Shown: piece after piece, positions 46,560 through 59,870 of the stretch
How the letters are laid out: the number at the start of each line of letters is the position of its first letter
Position numbering within the stretch: position 1 is the first letter of the stretch
DNA from: Begonia masoniana
Taxonomy: Eukaryota; Streptophyta; Magnoliopsida; Cucurbitales; Begoniaceae
DNA length: 64,000 bases
Direction: 5' to 3'
NCBI GenBank assembly: GCA_022432975.1
Contig: CM039512.1
Span: 43,995,124 to 44,059,123, forward strand
The notes under the pieces: generated by a model
Seen by the model: only the letters and a program-made list of their open reading frames with translations
Databases searched by the model: none
Told to the model about the DNA's origin: nothing
Position numbers and translations under genes: made by a program

Positions 46560-48790
46560 TTATTGATTCTCTAATAAAATTTGATGTTGAAATCCCGCGT
46601 TGTGGACGTAGGACGATTTTGTCTGAACCACGTAAATTTTTATTTTTAATTTCTTTTTTATTCTTCTTGATCAATTCTCTCTTGTTTCACAAGAATTGTG
46701 CGGTAAGTGTGAATCGAACACACAACCTTCAGATCGGGTTTCAGTCAATCATGGCAAAATTTGAAGTTGACAAGTTAATGAGCAAGAATGATTTCTGTCT
46801 ATGGCGAGTAAAGATGAAGGCTTTTCTAGTTCATCAAGGATTGTCCGTTTCTATTGGTTTCAAGGCGTTGGGGAAGCTTCAATTATCTGACGGGGATAAA
46901 GCTACTGAAATGGATCCAAAGTGCATAACGCTATTTTGCTAAGTTTGGGGGATGAGGTACTAAGGGAAGTCACTGAAGAAGGCTCAGCGATCTTAGTATG
47001 GTCCAAGCTTAGCGAATTGTCTATATTTAAAAAAGAAATTGTACACAATTGCAATGGAGAACTCCAATGAGATGCGAAAAGATGCTGATAATTTCAACAA
47101 AATAATTTTGGACTTGAATAGCATCAACGTCAAGATAGAAGAAGATGATCAATTCATTATCTTGTTGTTTTCTACCGAAGCAGTACGAGCACTCCGTCGA
47201 CACTATGCTCTACGGGAATTAAACCCTAACCATGTCAAAGGTGAAGGTTGGACTCAATTTTAAGGAGCTGTAGATGAGAATTTGAAGAATAACGCATGAT
47301 CAAATCATGCTTCATACAAGGTACTTGTTCGGTGCAAATTATGATGTTTGATGGATACGTTCAGAAAATCAAGGAAAGTAAGGTATGTTTCTCAGCTTAA
47401 ACATAACCTTCTATCAATTGGAATGTTTGATGATTCTAGTTCCATGGTGAAAGTTGAGAATCAATGCATGATGATCAGTAAAGGATCAATGGTTGTAATG
47501 AAGGGGGCTGAGGAAAATGGTTTATATTTTATGGATGATAAGACTATCATTAGAGGGTATGTAAATATTGTTAATAATTTGGAAGAGAAAGCTCGGCTGT
47601 GACATGTGAACGAAAGGGGTTTGCATGAATTATCCATACAAAAATTGTTGAGTAATGATGTGGTGTCATTGCTGGATTTTGCGAGAATTATGTGCTTGGA
47701 AAACCTAGAAGGGTAAAGTTCAATGTTGCAGTGCACAAATCAGTTGAAATGCTGGATTATGTGCACTCTGATCTTTGGGGGCCGACTAGGGTTCTTTCAA
47801 AGGGAGAAGCTTAATATTTTAAGTTTATTACTGATGACTATTGACAGAGACTCTAAGTATATTGTCTAAAGACAATGGATCAGATATTTGATATCTTGAA
47901 AATTTGGAAAACAATGTTGTAACTCAGGCCAACCGAAGGGTGAAGAAGCTGATAACAGATAATGGCATGGAGTATTGCTGCTTAGATTTTTAGGTCTACG
48001 GTAAAGAGGATAGCATCGTGAGACACCTGCACTGTAAGGCCCACTCCACGACAGAATGACCTAGCCAAGAGGATAAATCGAACAATTTTGGAGAGGGTAA
48101 GATGCATACTCCTTACATTGGTTTTATTCAAATTGTTTTGGGCAGAAGCTGCCAAAACTGCAGGCTATCTTTTTAATCTATGACTTTCCACGATACTGGA
48201 ATTCAAGACACTGTGTGAGTGATAAGGGAAACCGATAAAATATGAGGGGCTGAAGGTGTTTGGGTGTGCGACTTTTGCATATGTAAAATAGAAAAAACTA
48301 AAGCCAAGGGGCAAGAAGTGTGTTTTCTTGGAGTATCCGAACAATGTGAAAGGGTACAAGTTGTGATGTAATAAACCTAGCAAGCAGAAAATAACTCTTA
48401 ATCATGATGTTATATTCAATGAGAAGGAACTCTCATTCAAATTAAAGTTGGCTCCGAAGATGAAAGTTTGGCCGAGTGAAGCTACAAAAATTGCGCTTCC
48501 ATAGGAGCTTGATGAGATTAGTTCTAGAAATATTTCTCACGTGAATGATCAGCATACTAAACAGGTTACTTCTAGATCATAGGGTTCAGTGGAAGAAGGA
48601 GAAGTGATGAATTATCAATTCACATGGGACATGACTAAATGAGTGATGAATTCAACTTAACGTCTTAAGTATGTGAATGTTGTTGCATATGCCCTTCTAG
48701 TTATATTGATCTTGAGAAAGAGAACCTGTGAGTTACAGGGAAGTTATTAGCTGCAAGTATAAGCGTAACTTGATAATGCTATGAATGAAG
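46560..48790 (+). mobile_element. Ty1/copia remnant with Gag and integrase, heavily decayed
   Basis: After an LTR-end-like stretch (CCGCGTTGTGGACGTAGG at about 46597), an ATG at 46751 opens a copia Gag (AKFEVDKLMSKNDFCLW). Later frames give FNKIILDLNSINVKIE (47085-47150), the GAG-pre-integrase region (LKHNLLSIGMFDDSSSMVK, 47395-47450) and integrase pieces: LDYVHSDLWGPTRV near 47755, then a NG-E-type stretch and FLEYPNNVKGYK near 48330. Many stops and frameshifts. No reverse transcriptase is visible, and the remnant fades at about 48790 where the inverted duplication begins. Confidence 0.8.
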
Positions 48791-48796
48791 AATTTG

Positions 48797-51347
48797 CGTC
48801 GGTGATGACGTGCTCTTTGGGTTTCGAATTCGTAAACATGATCAGGATATTATTGGTTGATTATTAGTTATACATATTGCTTCGTAGATGACCATTCTTC
48901 ATCGACAACCTAGGTAATAGGGCTGGATCTTTGAATTTCACGTTGCTTATTTCTTTCTGACCCATGAGCTGTTGGTAGACTTCGCCCGCCGCCTTTTTTG
49001 TGTTAGTGTAATAGAGGGGTCTTTTAGTGACCCTCATTTTTCACTGAGGTAAAGTTTCATAATATAAGTACGATGATGACGTATTTTTATATAGTCGTCT
49101 ATGTATGTGATAAATATTGAATTTAATGCCTCATCTGTGGTTTGTAGAGTCTGTTTTTGGTCAAACGTTGAACATAAATTTTCATAAAGCGATGTTTGAT
49201 AATTATTTTGATATTGCATCATCTTTTGAAAGAAAAGATAAAAAAAATTTTACATTTATTTAATATAGCATTCCTACTGAGTTAGTTATTAACACTAGAC
49301 GACCTCCTCCTATTTTCAGAAAAGAACAAGAGTAGTGAGTAAGTAATGTTCGGGAGCAGTTATCTTTACTTATTTCTAGTTGAGTGTTTATTATGTTATA
49401 ATGATATATAACATAATAAATATATCATTATTTAAAAAAAAACCATTTGAATACAATCTCCAAGATTTACATACTATAATTGAAACTATTTTTAAGCAAT
49501 TATAGTTTCTTTTAATCACTAAAATTAGCCTCAAATGATTTTTCTTTGTTTGGATAGTCTTTTTTCCTAATTAACCCTCCCATACTATATATTCATGCAC
49601 TTTATTTGTAAAATATTTTCTATGTATTTCAATGTTTCAACCTTTAGTGTCCTTAAAACCATTGCTTTTGATACTCAACCTTATTATACGGTACACGCGA
49701 AAAAATAATATGTTCCCCCTATTCTTGATCATCCTTCTTATTAAAATCTTCCCCAATAAATGTAAAAACATCCTCAAAATGGAACATCTTCCTTCTTATT
49801 AATCTAAAATTGCTACATTTAAAAACTAGATTCTTCCCGCCAGAATTCAAAGAGCTGCAATGCACTCGATTTCGATCTTGGCATCCAACGGTAAAGCTGC
49901 AACCTGATACGTTGAGCGAGCAGGAGCTGGGGAAGTAAAATCTACACAAAAAAAATAATTCGTCTATTAATAGCAAGTGCAGAGTGATAAAAAGATTCAA
50001 ATTTAACACCATTTATCATTGATGAAACAATCAAGTTAAATGAATTTGAACGAGCAAGGTCTTGCATGATTTCAGAGTATAATGGAAAAACATTGTCTTT
50101 CTTTCATTGCCCTCCATTTTTGTATGCATGATCAAACTGGTTTGTGCACTTGACCAGCTTACATTAGCATATTCTTTTCTTGCAATGTACTTCCTAGTGT
50201 ACATCGGAAACTTAGGAATAAAGTTTGATTTAACATAGACTTACACTTGGCATAGATCTCATTTACTTTCTTGAAGTCTTTCAAATCAGCCAACCTGCAA
50301 GAGAGATTTTTTTTCCCAGAAAGATTACTGCAGTCGTAGAACTTTTTTAGCCTCAAAAATTGAAATTTGGGAGAATTTAGAAGGATGGACAACTACCAGC
50401 CATGGCCACTTGGTTTGGAGGCGCTGATTTTCCTATCTATCTCGAGTAGACTGCTCTTCGTTCAGCCGATTCCCACTTTTTTATTGTCTCTTTCCTCTTT
50501 CCTGGAACTTGTATGGCTTTCTTTTTTTGGTTGCTTGATTCTTTCTCCTCGTGATTTTGGTTGAAATTTGGGTTCTTTTGGGCAATTTCAATGAAGTGAT
50601 AGATCGGCTGGAGTGTATTCTGAAAAGGAAGATGTGATTAGGAGCCATACTGTTGTTACGATTAATCCAGATCGATCGGGTTTTCTCGGAGAAGAAAACA
50701 GGGATTTGGGGAATTCAAATTCGAATTCTGTGCCGAATAGTCGAATCGAAGGGGATGTGTTGGAGACTGTGATTGTGATTGATTCTGATGAATCGGAGGG
50801 TGTTCATGGAGAAACTGGGGGATCAGAATCGAAACCCAATGAAGGACTGGAAAAGGAAACTGTGACACCAGAGACGCCGAGTTCATTACTTACGAAGAGT
50901 TTGAGCTCCGTCGATGTGAAGTGCAGAGATGGTAAAGGCGAAGGTGAGAATCTGGAAGTGGAGAGAATGTGTAGGATCTGCCATTTGAGTTCTGGGCAGA
51001 GCTCGGAGGCTGCAACAATGACGAAACCTGCTGCAGCAGATTTGATTCACCTTGGTTGTTGCTGCAAAGATGAACTGGGGATTGCTCATAGTCACTGTGC
51101 TGAGGCCTGGTTTAAGTTCAAAGGAAATAGGTACTTTGGATTGAAATTTGATCTGTCTTTTACATGTCTGAATCATATCCATTGTTGATGAATTAAGGCC
51201 ATGTTCAGACACTTTCAATTCGAAAAGAACTGTTCTATCCATTTCAAACTGCATCTAATAACTCTACGACTCAAAATCTTACAAGTTTTCTTTCTGCTAA
51301 ATACCGTAGAATTTGCGAGATTTGCGCGGAGACGGTGACGAATATTT
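48797..51347 (+). repeat. inverted segmental duplication, copy 1
   Basis: Matches the reverse complement of 61365-63620 in two blocks, 48797-49730 (with 62697-63620) and about 50380-51347 (with about 61360-62310). Between them copy 1 holds RidA exons and copy 2 holds unrelated sequence. The ends are abrupt: the inner one falls within RING-CH exon 2. Confidence 0.88.
49847..50294 (-). pseudogene. RIDA: RidA fragment, last two exons
   Basis: RidA (reactive intermediate deaminase) hydrolyses toxic enamine and imine intermediates from branched-chain amino acid metabolism, in plants in the plastid. Exon A (50294-50245) encodes LADLKDFKKVNEIYAK, preceded by an acceptor TTGCAG and followed by a donor T/GTAAGT. 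A 303-bp intron follows. Exon B (49941-49847) encodes FTSPAPARSTYQ through IEIECIAAL and TGA. Phases agree, with a tyrosine codon restored across the intron, and no lesion is seen in these two exons. All upstream exons are absent: the sequence changes to RING-CH duplicate about 80 bp upstream. A fragment moved or left by rearrangement, not a whole gene. Confidence 0.88.
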
Positions 51348-51388
51348 GTTTCAAATTCTAATTGATCAACAACATCGGTCGACCTATG
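50599..51388 (+). pseudogene. RING-CH E3 ligase, truncated copy
   Basis: Close relative of the intact gene at 61178-62109. The start codon position reads ATA (50599-50601), and one base is missing shortly after (50611-50618), so the long frame from 50613 (GTG) has no proper start. The RING-CH cysteines MCRIC, GCCC and HSHC are kept. The exon 1 donor (AATAG/GTAC at 51131) and the intron remain, and exon 2 starts at 51312. Homology stops about 35 bases in at 51347 and a stop follows at 51386-51388. One glycine in CEICG is alanine. The transmembrane half is absent. Confidence 0.85.
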
Positions 51389-52775
51389 CAAGGAGGCGTG
51401 GTCGAGCTCTTCAGTTGTTGATCTCAGGATTTTTCAAAATGACCCATCAATTAAGACAGATCAACGACATCAGTCGACCTATGCAGGGTCAGGTCGACCT
51501 CTTCAGCATATTTTCACAAGTTCATTGTTAGTTTTCGAGGTTCCTACGCATGGCGGAATTCACTATTATTCATAATAATAGTGACATGCGTTACCCTGTG
51601 ACTTTAAAACTATTTTAAAATCAACAAAAACCATAAGTTGGATCGTTAGTCTAAAAGAAATTATTTTTGAGAAATATGTAATTTTTCAAAATGTAAACAA
51701 TTTACATTGAGAAAAATTATTAGAATTTAGATTGGGAAATAATAAAAGGAATACCTTTTTGGAGCAACGCTGTTACTCAGGTACTCCCGTCTGATCTTAA
51801 CAGCTTTAACTCAGGATCAGGTGTTTTTCCCGAAGACTTTGATACCGTCGAGTCTTCTCTGAAGATCTTTACACTTAAATCTCCTGACGTGTGGGCGTCT
51901 CTCTTACAAGAATAACACACTCTTATATTTGTGGAGAGACGTGTTCTCAACACATGAGACGTCTCTCTTCGATCTTAGAAAACGGTTTTCTAAAATCGAA
52001 TACGGAAAGGTCACACCTTTTCTCTCTAGGGATTTGTTTTTTTTTCAGTTCGTTGTCAGTCGTCCTTTTTGTTCGTTCTACTGTCAAATAACCTTTGACA
52101 ATTTTTATAGATCTGTTTTAAAATTAATTTTTAGATTTATTTTAATAAAAACTAATTTTTAAAAAATAAATCTTATCTAATCAAATCTAATTTGATTAGA
52201 AGTTGATTTATCTAATAAATCAATTTATCAATTAATCATATAATCTAAAAACAGTTTTTTAGAATATATTTATGAAAACTACTTTTCAAGACAATTTCAT
52301 CTTATGAGATTCTTCAGATCTACTTTTAAATAGTAAACAAACTATAAGTCAATTGTAGATCAAATCTAATATAATCAGATTTTCAGATCTACTTATATTC
52401 AAATTTCAAAAATCTGATTTGATAGTTTGTTACATAACTAACTTTCAATTTGAAGATCAAATCTCATCTGATGAGATTCTTCAAATCTAATTCAAATCCC
52501 TTAAAATATTTCATCTAATGAGATATTTTATTTTGAATTCAAAATATAAAAACTATTTATATATTTTGAATAACAATATATTTAAATGAGTGTTTATAAA
52601 TGATTAATCTTTATTAATCATTTATATATTTATTCTTATAACATGGAAATTAAATAGTGATATAAGATAACAGAGGGACCGATGGACCTATAGTTCTAAG
52701 CTCCAATAATATTTGTTAATTAATATAAACTCTTTATATTAAATAAACAATTATTAATCTAGAGTAATCCACTAA
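51389..52775. other. AT-rich spacer before the gap
   Basis: A roughly 100-bp imperfect tandem pair (51360-51505), each half holding ATCAAC(A/G)ACATC, GTCGACCTATGCA and CTCTTCAG. Beyond it, 52100-52775 is rich in AGATCAAATCTAAT-like degenerate repeats. No gene. Confidence 0.5.
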
Positions 52776-52875
52776 NNNNNNNNNNNNNNNNNNNNNNNNN
52801 NNNNNNNNNNNNNNNNNNNNNNNNNNNNNNNNNNNNNNNNNNNNNNNNNNNNNNNNNNNNNNNNNNNNNNNNNNN
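52776..52875. other. assembly gap, 100 N
   Basis: Exactly 100 N, the conventional placeholder for a gap of unknown size. Distances across it should not be trusted. Confidence 1.
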
Positions 52876-53008
52876 TATGAGTTAATCTCAGTAATCTCCA
52901 TTCTCATATGGCACTATCACAACCTTGTACCCTATTGCATTTATCTCTATTTAAGGCATAATATAGGTGTTTATAGCTTGGCATTTAAACTTAGATTACG
53001 TTTATCAG

Positions 53009-53251
53009 AATCATTTAATTTGTTTACCAAAAGAAAAAGGGATCAAGAACGAGGCTGACAAACCCACTTCGTCGACACAAGGAAAAGACGAGCACAAGCC
53101 ACATATAGAAGAATCAAATAGGGAGATGGGGAATAATTTATCAAGGAAAGGGAAGAGAAGAAAACACCAAGCAGAGCTCAAACTGTCACACTCGAGGTTA
53201 ATGGCATATGGAAAGATACCTTCCAAACCAAAGAAGAAGGCAAGGCATTGA
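53009..53251 (+). CDS. possible terminal exon of an unknown gene
   Basis: I do not recognise this. After an acceptor-like TTTATCAG, an 80-codon frame runs to TGA at 53249-53251 and encodes a strongly basic tail (LSRKGKRRKHQAEL, then SRLMAYGKIPSKPKKKARH). Its composition is that of a nuclear or nucleolar protein's C terminus. There is no ATG at its start, so it would be a 3' exon. Any upstream exons would lie in or beyond the assembly gap. It could equally be a pseudogene fragment like its neighbour at 53449. Confidence 0.4.
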   Translation, partial: NHLICLPKEKGIKNEADKPTSSTQGKDEHKPHIEESNREMGNNLSRKGKRRKHQAELKLSHSRLMAYGKIPSKPKKKARH

Positions 53252-53448
53252 TCTCAGCCACATTAAATATATTGTGTAAGCGTCTGTATATGTGTAGATT
53301 TATATTTCAATGTCAACACGATTTAAATGACGACGAAAACACTTTACTAGAATGCATGATTAAGGACCCATGTCTTCATTTGCTTTCATAAGAATTTGTA
53401 CCAAAAAGCATCTTTATATTTTTGCTTTAAAGTGCTTTGCTTTAACTG

Positions 53449-53568
53449 CCGAAACAAATCCATGAAATCAAGGATTTTTTACTTACTGCAAGAAGAAAAG
53501 ATCGTGCTGCAAGAAGAAAAGATGCACGATCGGTGAAAATCAAGAGGAGCAAAGATGCTGAGGCTTGA
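53449..53568 (+). pseudogene. RPL38: ribosomal protein L38 fragment with internal duplication
   Basis: Encodes [18 protein letters not shown], then a second copy of ARRKD, then [11 protein letters not shown]: the first half of cytosolic large-subunit protein eL38 lacking its initiator methionine. The position before PKQ reads CTG, where plant genes often have an intron right after ATG. A 21-bp direct duplication (GCAAGAAGAAAAGAT plus CGTGCT) adds seven residues. After KRSKD the frame gives three unrelated residues and TGA. The second half of the protein is not found in the next kilobase. Non-functional. Confidence 0.85.
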
Positions 53569-53569
53569 A

Positions 53570-55040
53570 ACAAATATTGGTACTTGGGTTTTGAAATGCG
53601 ATTTCTGGGTTTCAGACTTTTGTTAGATTATATGCTATTTTTATGAAGGTAGCTTTGTGGCTCTTGGAGAAAACCTGCAGCTCATTTTTGTTGTTTAAGT
53701 TGATCAATGCAGCTTAATCACTTTATTCTACTAAGGTTCGTTTATGTCTACTGATGGATATTCTGTTTGGCTATTTTGGACAGTTTTGTTTTATTCTTCC
53801 AAAGTTGCTTCCGTATTCCTGTTTTCTAAATGATGTGATTAGTATTAGGAAAGTCTCATAAACTATGAAATGTTCCATTAGCGAACTGAACTTGAGAAAT
53901 TTCTAAGGAGATGGAATCTATATTATTGATTTGTTAAATCTTGTTCGGGGCAGGCTTTGAGCTTACAAAATATGATGATGGGTAGTCCCTGTTAGGCCTG
54001 CTTTAGTACTGTAGATTTGGCTGCCGAATCGAAGGATTTTGTGTTGGACATTTTGCTTAAAAATGGTCTGGGGTCTTTTGGTTGCTGGGGCTGTGCCTGA
54101 ACTATGAGAATATTTAATTCTCATTCTGTTGATTTTCTGGTGTCTATGCATCCTAAAATAATGCCTGCTACTGCCTTTTAAATTTATCATTTTTCAAAAA
54201 AGACTTCACTTTTATCTGTTCACCGGGGAGTTCTGGCAATCCAAATTCAGCTTCTGCAATAAACACATCATCACCTGCACTAACTATCCTTCCTAATCTA
54301 GTTCGTCCAAGATTGAGCGGTCACTTTCGGCCGTATGTTCTTCCTCTCCATCATCGGAGACCCTCTACCAGTGTCGATGGCAAAGGCTAATTTCCAATTT
54401 ACTAAGCCTCATTTGAAAAGGTAATCGATACCAAATAAAACACAACAGTGTAATACCATAACAAACTCTAATAGATTTCAACGTCAGACTTTCATTTGAT
54501 TATTTGACAAAAGATTACTTATACTCAAATTTAGTTACCCAGATAGTTATCTTTTTCACAAGGAATAAGTCTGTATACTGCTTCTTCCAACGAAAAAACT
54601 AACTAACAAAAGACATAAAAGAATAATCCAAGATACACCACTTTCAGAAGTATCAATCTTTTTAAGAATAATACCTGAAATCAGACACTTCTTGTTGAGT
54701 AACCACTTGAATGATCAAGAGTGAGAATGAAATAAACATATGTAACAAAAAAAATGTACTTTACTTAGACTCCCCCACTACTTTTGCTTTAAAGAATTTT
54801 TACATTCTATCACTTAAAAAAATCCAAGCTTGCAAGTAATAATACAATTCAATGATAAACAAGTGATAAGTTCATGGACGAATAAACATTGTAGATAGAT
54901 ATATATGTATATAGTGATAGTAAAACACTGCAAGGTAAAGGCAATATGTCCAGTAAGAACTATATATACATGTAATAAAACATCCATCACAATAAATACA
55001 GCCAAATCCTCCCTCCATCTTCTGCTCGGCCTCATTTGCC
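53570..55040. other. gene-poor spacer
   Basis: No supported gene. A minus-strand stretch at about 54300-54210 reads open as VFIAEAEFGLPELPGEQ, but frameshifts upstream and a lack of recognisable family keep it unannotated. TA-rich runs occur at 54895-54975. Confidence 0.4.
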
Positions 55041-55079
55041 CTTGGCCCAAAATAGGGGGCAGTTCTGGGGAGGGGACCC

Positions 55080-55475
55080 CTGTTCCCGAGTCACGTGCGG
55101 TGCACATGGAACGGAAGGTCTCAACCCCCACGTCTCGATAGAAAGGCCCTCCGTTCTCAAGGCACGAGGTGATTTCCCCGACACAACCCATGTTCTCAAA
55201 AACCGTTCCACGTGGAACGGTTGGTCTCCCGCTCCCACATCTACCCCTGTTTCAATATTTCCAGTGCTACGTAAGCATTCAACAGAACGACCTCCCGTTT
55301 ATTTTAGATCTGCCCCTCATTATAGGCGTAAAATTAAAACGGAGGGTGATTGGAGGACTGCCAATGTTTGATTTGTTAGATTTTGGATAGTTTAAGGTTT
55401 TAGTTATCAGAGTTTTTAGTTTAAGAGAATTTAAAAAAAAACTCATAGTTTAGAGTTTAAATTGATTTTAATCCT
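55080..55475. repeat. dispersed repeat family, copy 2
   Basis: Shares several blocks with 44060-44606, including GAGTCACGTG, GGTGCAC(A/G)TGGAACG, GGCGTAAAAT and the 3' end GAGTTTAAATTGATTTTAA. It contains repeated CCGTTCTCAA and CATGTTCTCA-like motifs and a perfect palindrome at 55201-55222. Confidence 0.7.
55201..55222. repeat. 22-bp perfect palindrome centred on a G-box
   Basis: Half-site AACCGTTCCAC followed by its exact reverse complement. The centre CACGTG is a G-box, the core site of plant bZIP and bHLH factors. It lies inside the dispersed repeat. Confidence 0.85.
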
Positions 55476-55480
55476 TTTAA

Positions 55481-56219
55481 TTAATACATAAATTAATATT
55501 CTAAAAAATTACCACCCCCTCCCCCCAACACACCAAGAGCTGGTTGTAATTATTCCCCTGCAAAGTAGAAATCACTTAAAATTTTTTACATTCATTTATT
55601 ATTTCTCATGAAACTTGCAACCTCTTTTTCTAGAAATCCAATTTATTATTGACATGATATTGAAGACTATGGTTGTTGTTACTCTAACAAGCATGAAATA
55701 TATTGTTGAAAATACTTACTTTTGTAAACGTGGTAGAAAAACCAATACTCGGGATTTATTTGAAAAGTCTCAGTTCCTTGGTAATCGAAGCCCAAAAATC
55801 TATGAACTAATCAAGTTTTGGCTAACAAAACAGACAAATGACCCTGCATCTCTTTTTTTCCTCTCTCCCACATTTTGATTTGTAATGTTATTTGTACAAG
55901 TCTTCCCCTTTACGTTGAAAAATTTTAAGTTGATAAAGATTGACTTCTATCATTTGTTATTCTATACAAAATATCAGGCCTAATTCACTAATTGATAGAA
56001 AGATATTGAAATTTTGTATTTCAAAAATGTTTACTTTGTGAAGTAGATGGTTGATAGAGTAATATTTGGTCATAATTTTAAGTATAAGTACTTTGGTCAA
56101 CATGAAATTTGTGGTTAGTAGTAACTTAAAGTGGTGAGAAACACAGGTATTAAGATCCTGAGACGCTTCAACCATGCGTAATTAAGACATAAGAACGAAT
56201 TTGAATCAAGTATGAAGAA
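55481..56219. other. AT-rich spacer, no gene
   Basis: AT-rich. The one longer open frame (55615-55878) has no recognisable motif and no codon pattern that sets it apart. No element ends. Confidence 0.5.
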
Positions 56220-57104
56220 CTTGATATTAGAATTTGGTGTGACCCGAATTCTAGTTAGGCCGGGTCGGACTCGTATATCAATATTAGAGTTTTACGTTTT
56301 TTCTATATATTGATGTTTGAGTCGCAAAACTCATTGTACCGAATTTGATATTAGTGATTCTCCTCTCTGCCCGTAGTTTTTTCCCTTTCTAGGGTTTCCA
56401 CGTAAAATTCGATGTCAATTATTTCTCGTTTTTCTTTTTCGATTTCTCGATCGTTCGTTATAGGTGGATTAGAGCGTCTAATCCTAACAACTGGTATCAG
56501 AGCCAGGTTGAAGCAGTTTTTCAAAAATTCAGGGTTTGATTTTTTTGAAGGTATCGATCGATTTCAGGTTTGTAATTTCGGTAAGTGAAATTGCAATTTT
56601 TGGGAGAAAAAGAAATTGAAAAAAAAAATAGAAATTAGAAAAGAATTATTATTCTTTTCTGGTGCTCGGCTCGACCTCGAAGAAGAACAGAACCTTCTAT
56701 TTTGTGTTGCTCGCAGCGAAAATTAGAGAAGAAGCCTCTGTTGTCCCCGTCCACCGTCTGACAGAACAGAGGCGATTCGCTTTGGGTTTGGTCGAGTAGT
56801 CTGTTGGATCTCTCATGTGAAATTCGTGTCAAGGTAGAGTTTGTTAGAATTTAGTGTGACCCGAATTCTAGTTGGGCCGGGTCGGGCCCGTATATCAATA
56901 TTAGGATTTTACGTTTTTTCTATATATTGATGCTTGAGTCGCAAAACTCATTGTACCGAATTTGATATTAGTGATTCTCTCCTCTGCCCGTGGTTTTTTT
57001 CCTTTCTAGGGTTTCCACGTAAAATTTGGTGTCAATTATTTCTCGTTTTTCTTTTTCGATTTCTCGATCGTTCGTTACAGGTGGATTAGGGCGTCTAATC
57101 CTAA

Positions 57105-58042
<938 letters not shown>

Positions 58043-59870
58043 ATCAGAGCCAGGTTGAAGCAGTTTTTCAAAAATTCAGGGTTTGATTTTTTCGAAGGTA
58101 TCGATCGATTTCAGGTTTATAATTTCGGTAAGTAAAATTGCAATTTTTGGGAGAAAAAGAAATTGGAAATAAAAAAAAACAGAAATTAGAAAAGAATTAT
58201 TATTCTTTTCTGGTGCTCGGCTAGACGTCGAAGAAGAACAGAACCTTCTATTTTGTGTTGCTCGCTGCGAAAATTAGAGAAGAAGCCTCTGTTGTCCCCG
58301 TCCACTGTCCGACAGAACAGAGGCGATTCGCTTTGGGTTTGGTCGAGTAGCCTGTTGGATCTCTCATGTGAAATTCGTGTCAAGGTAGTGTTTGTTAGAA
58401 TTTAGTGTGACCCGAATTCTAGTTGGGCCGGGTCGGGCCCGTATATCAATATTAGGATTTTACGTTTTCTCTATATATTGATGCTTGAGTCGCAAAATTC
58501 ATTGTACCAAATTTGATATTAGTGATTCTCTCCTCTGCCCATGATTTTTTTCCTTTCTAGGGTTTCCACGTAAAATTTGGTGTCAATTATTTCTCGTTTT
58601 TCTTTTTCGATTTCTCGATCGTTCGTTATAGGTGGATTAGGGCGTCTAATCCTAACAACTGGTATCAGAGCCAGGTTGAAGCAGTTTTTCAAAAATTCAG
58701 GGTTTGATTTTTTCGAAGGTATCGATCGATTTCAGGTTTGTAATTTCGATAAGTGAAATTGCAATTTTTGAGAGAAAAAGAAATTGAAAAAAAAAAAAAA
58801 AACATAAATTAGAAAAGAATTATTATTCTTTTCTGGTGCTCGGCTAGACGTCGAAGAAGAACAGAACCTTCTATTTTGTGTTGCTCACCGCGAAAATTAG
58901 AGAAGAAGCCTCTGTTGTCCCCGTCCACGGTCCGACAGAACAGAGGCGATTCGCTTCCCGTTGGATCTCTCATGTGGAATTCGTGTCAAGGTAGTGTTTG
59001 TTAGAATTTAGTGTGACCCGAATTCTAGTTGGGCCGGGTCGGGCCCGTATATCAATATTAGGATTTTACGTTTTTTCTATATATTGATTCTTGAGTCGCA
59101 AAACTCATTGTACCGAATTTGATATTAGTGATTCTCTCCTCTGCCCATGATTTTTTTCCTTTCTAGGGTTTCCATGTAAAATTTGGTGTCAATTATTTCT
59201 CGTTTTTCTTTTTCGATTTCTCGATCGTTCGTTATAGGTGGATTAGGGCGTCTAATCCTAACACTGTATCAGAGCCAGGTTGAAGCAGTTTTCAAAAATT
59301 CAGGGTTTGATTTTTTCGAAGGTATCGATCGATTTCAGGTTTGTAATTTCGATAAGTGAAATTGCAATTTTTGAGAGAAAAAGAAATTGAAAAAAAAAAA
59401 AAAAACATAAATTAGAAAAGAATTATTATTCTTTTCTGGTGCTCGGCTAGACGTCGAAGAAGAACAGAACCTTCTATTTTGTGTTGCTCACCGCGAAAAT
59501 TAGAGAAGAAGCCTCTGTTGTCCCCGTCCACGGTCCGACAGAACAGAGGCGATTCGCTTCCCGTTGGATCTCTCATGTGGAATTCGTGTCAAGGTGGAGT
59601 TTGTTAAATTTAGTGTGACCCGATTCTAGTTGGGCCGGGTCGGGCCCGTATATCAATATTAGGATTTTACGTTTTTTCTATATATTGATTCTTGAGTCGC
59701 AAAACTCATTGTACCGAATTTGATATTAGTGATTCTCTCATCTGCCAGTGGTTTTTTTCTTTTCTAGGGTTTCCATGTAAAATTTGGTGTCCATTATTTT
59801 CTCGTTTTTCTTTTTCGATTTCTCGATCGTTCGTTACAGGTGGATTAGAGCGTCTAATTCTAACACTTGA

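Noticed and set aside
54205..54400. Minus-strand open stretch encoding VFIAEAEFGLPELPGEQ
   Set aside because: Might be a gene fragment, but it is short, is frameshifted relative to the sequence upstream, and matches no family I can name.
56635..56832. 65-codon minus-strand frame repeated at 58186-58383
   Set aside because: Repeated because it lies in the TRIM internal segment. TRIMs do not code for protein and the frame is broken in the other units.
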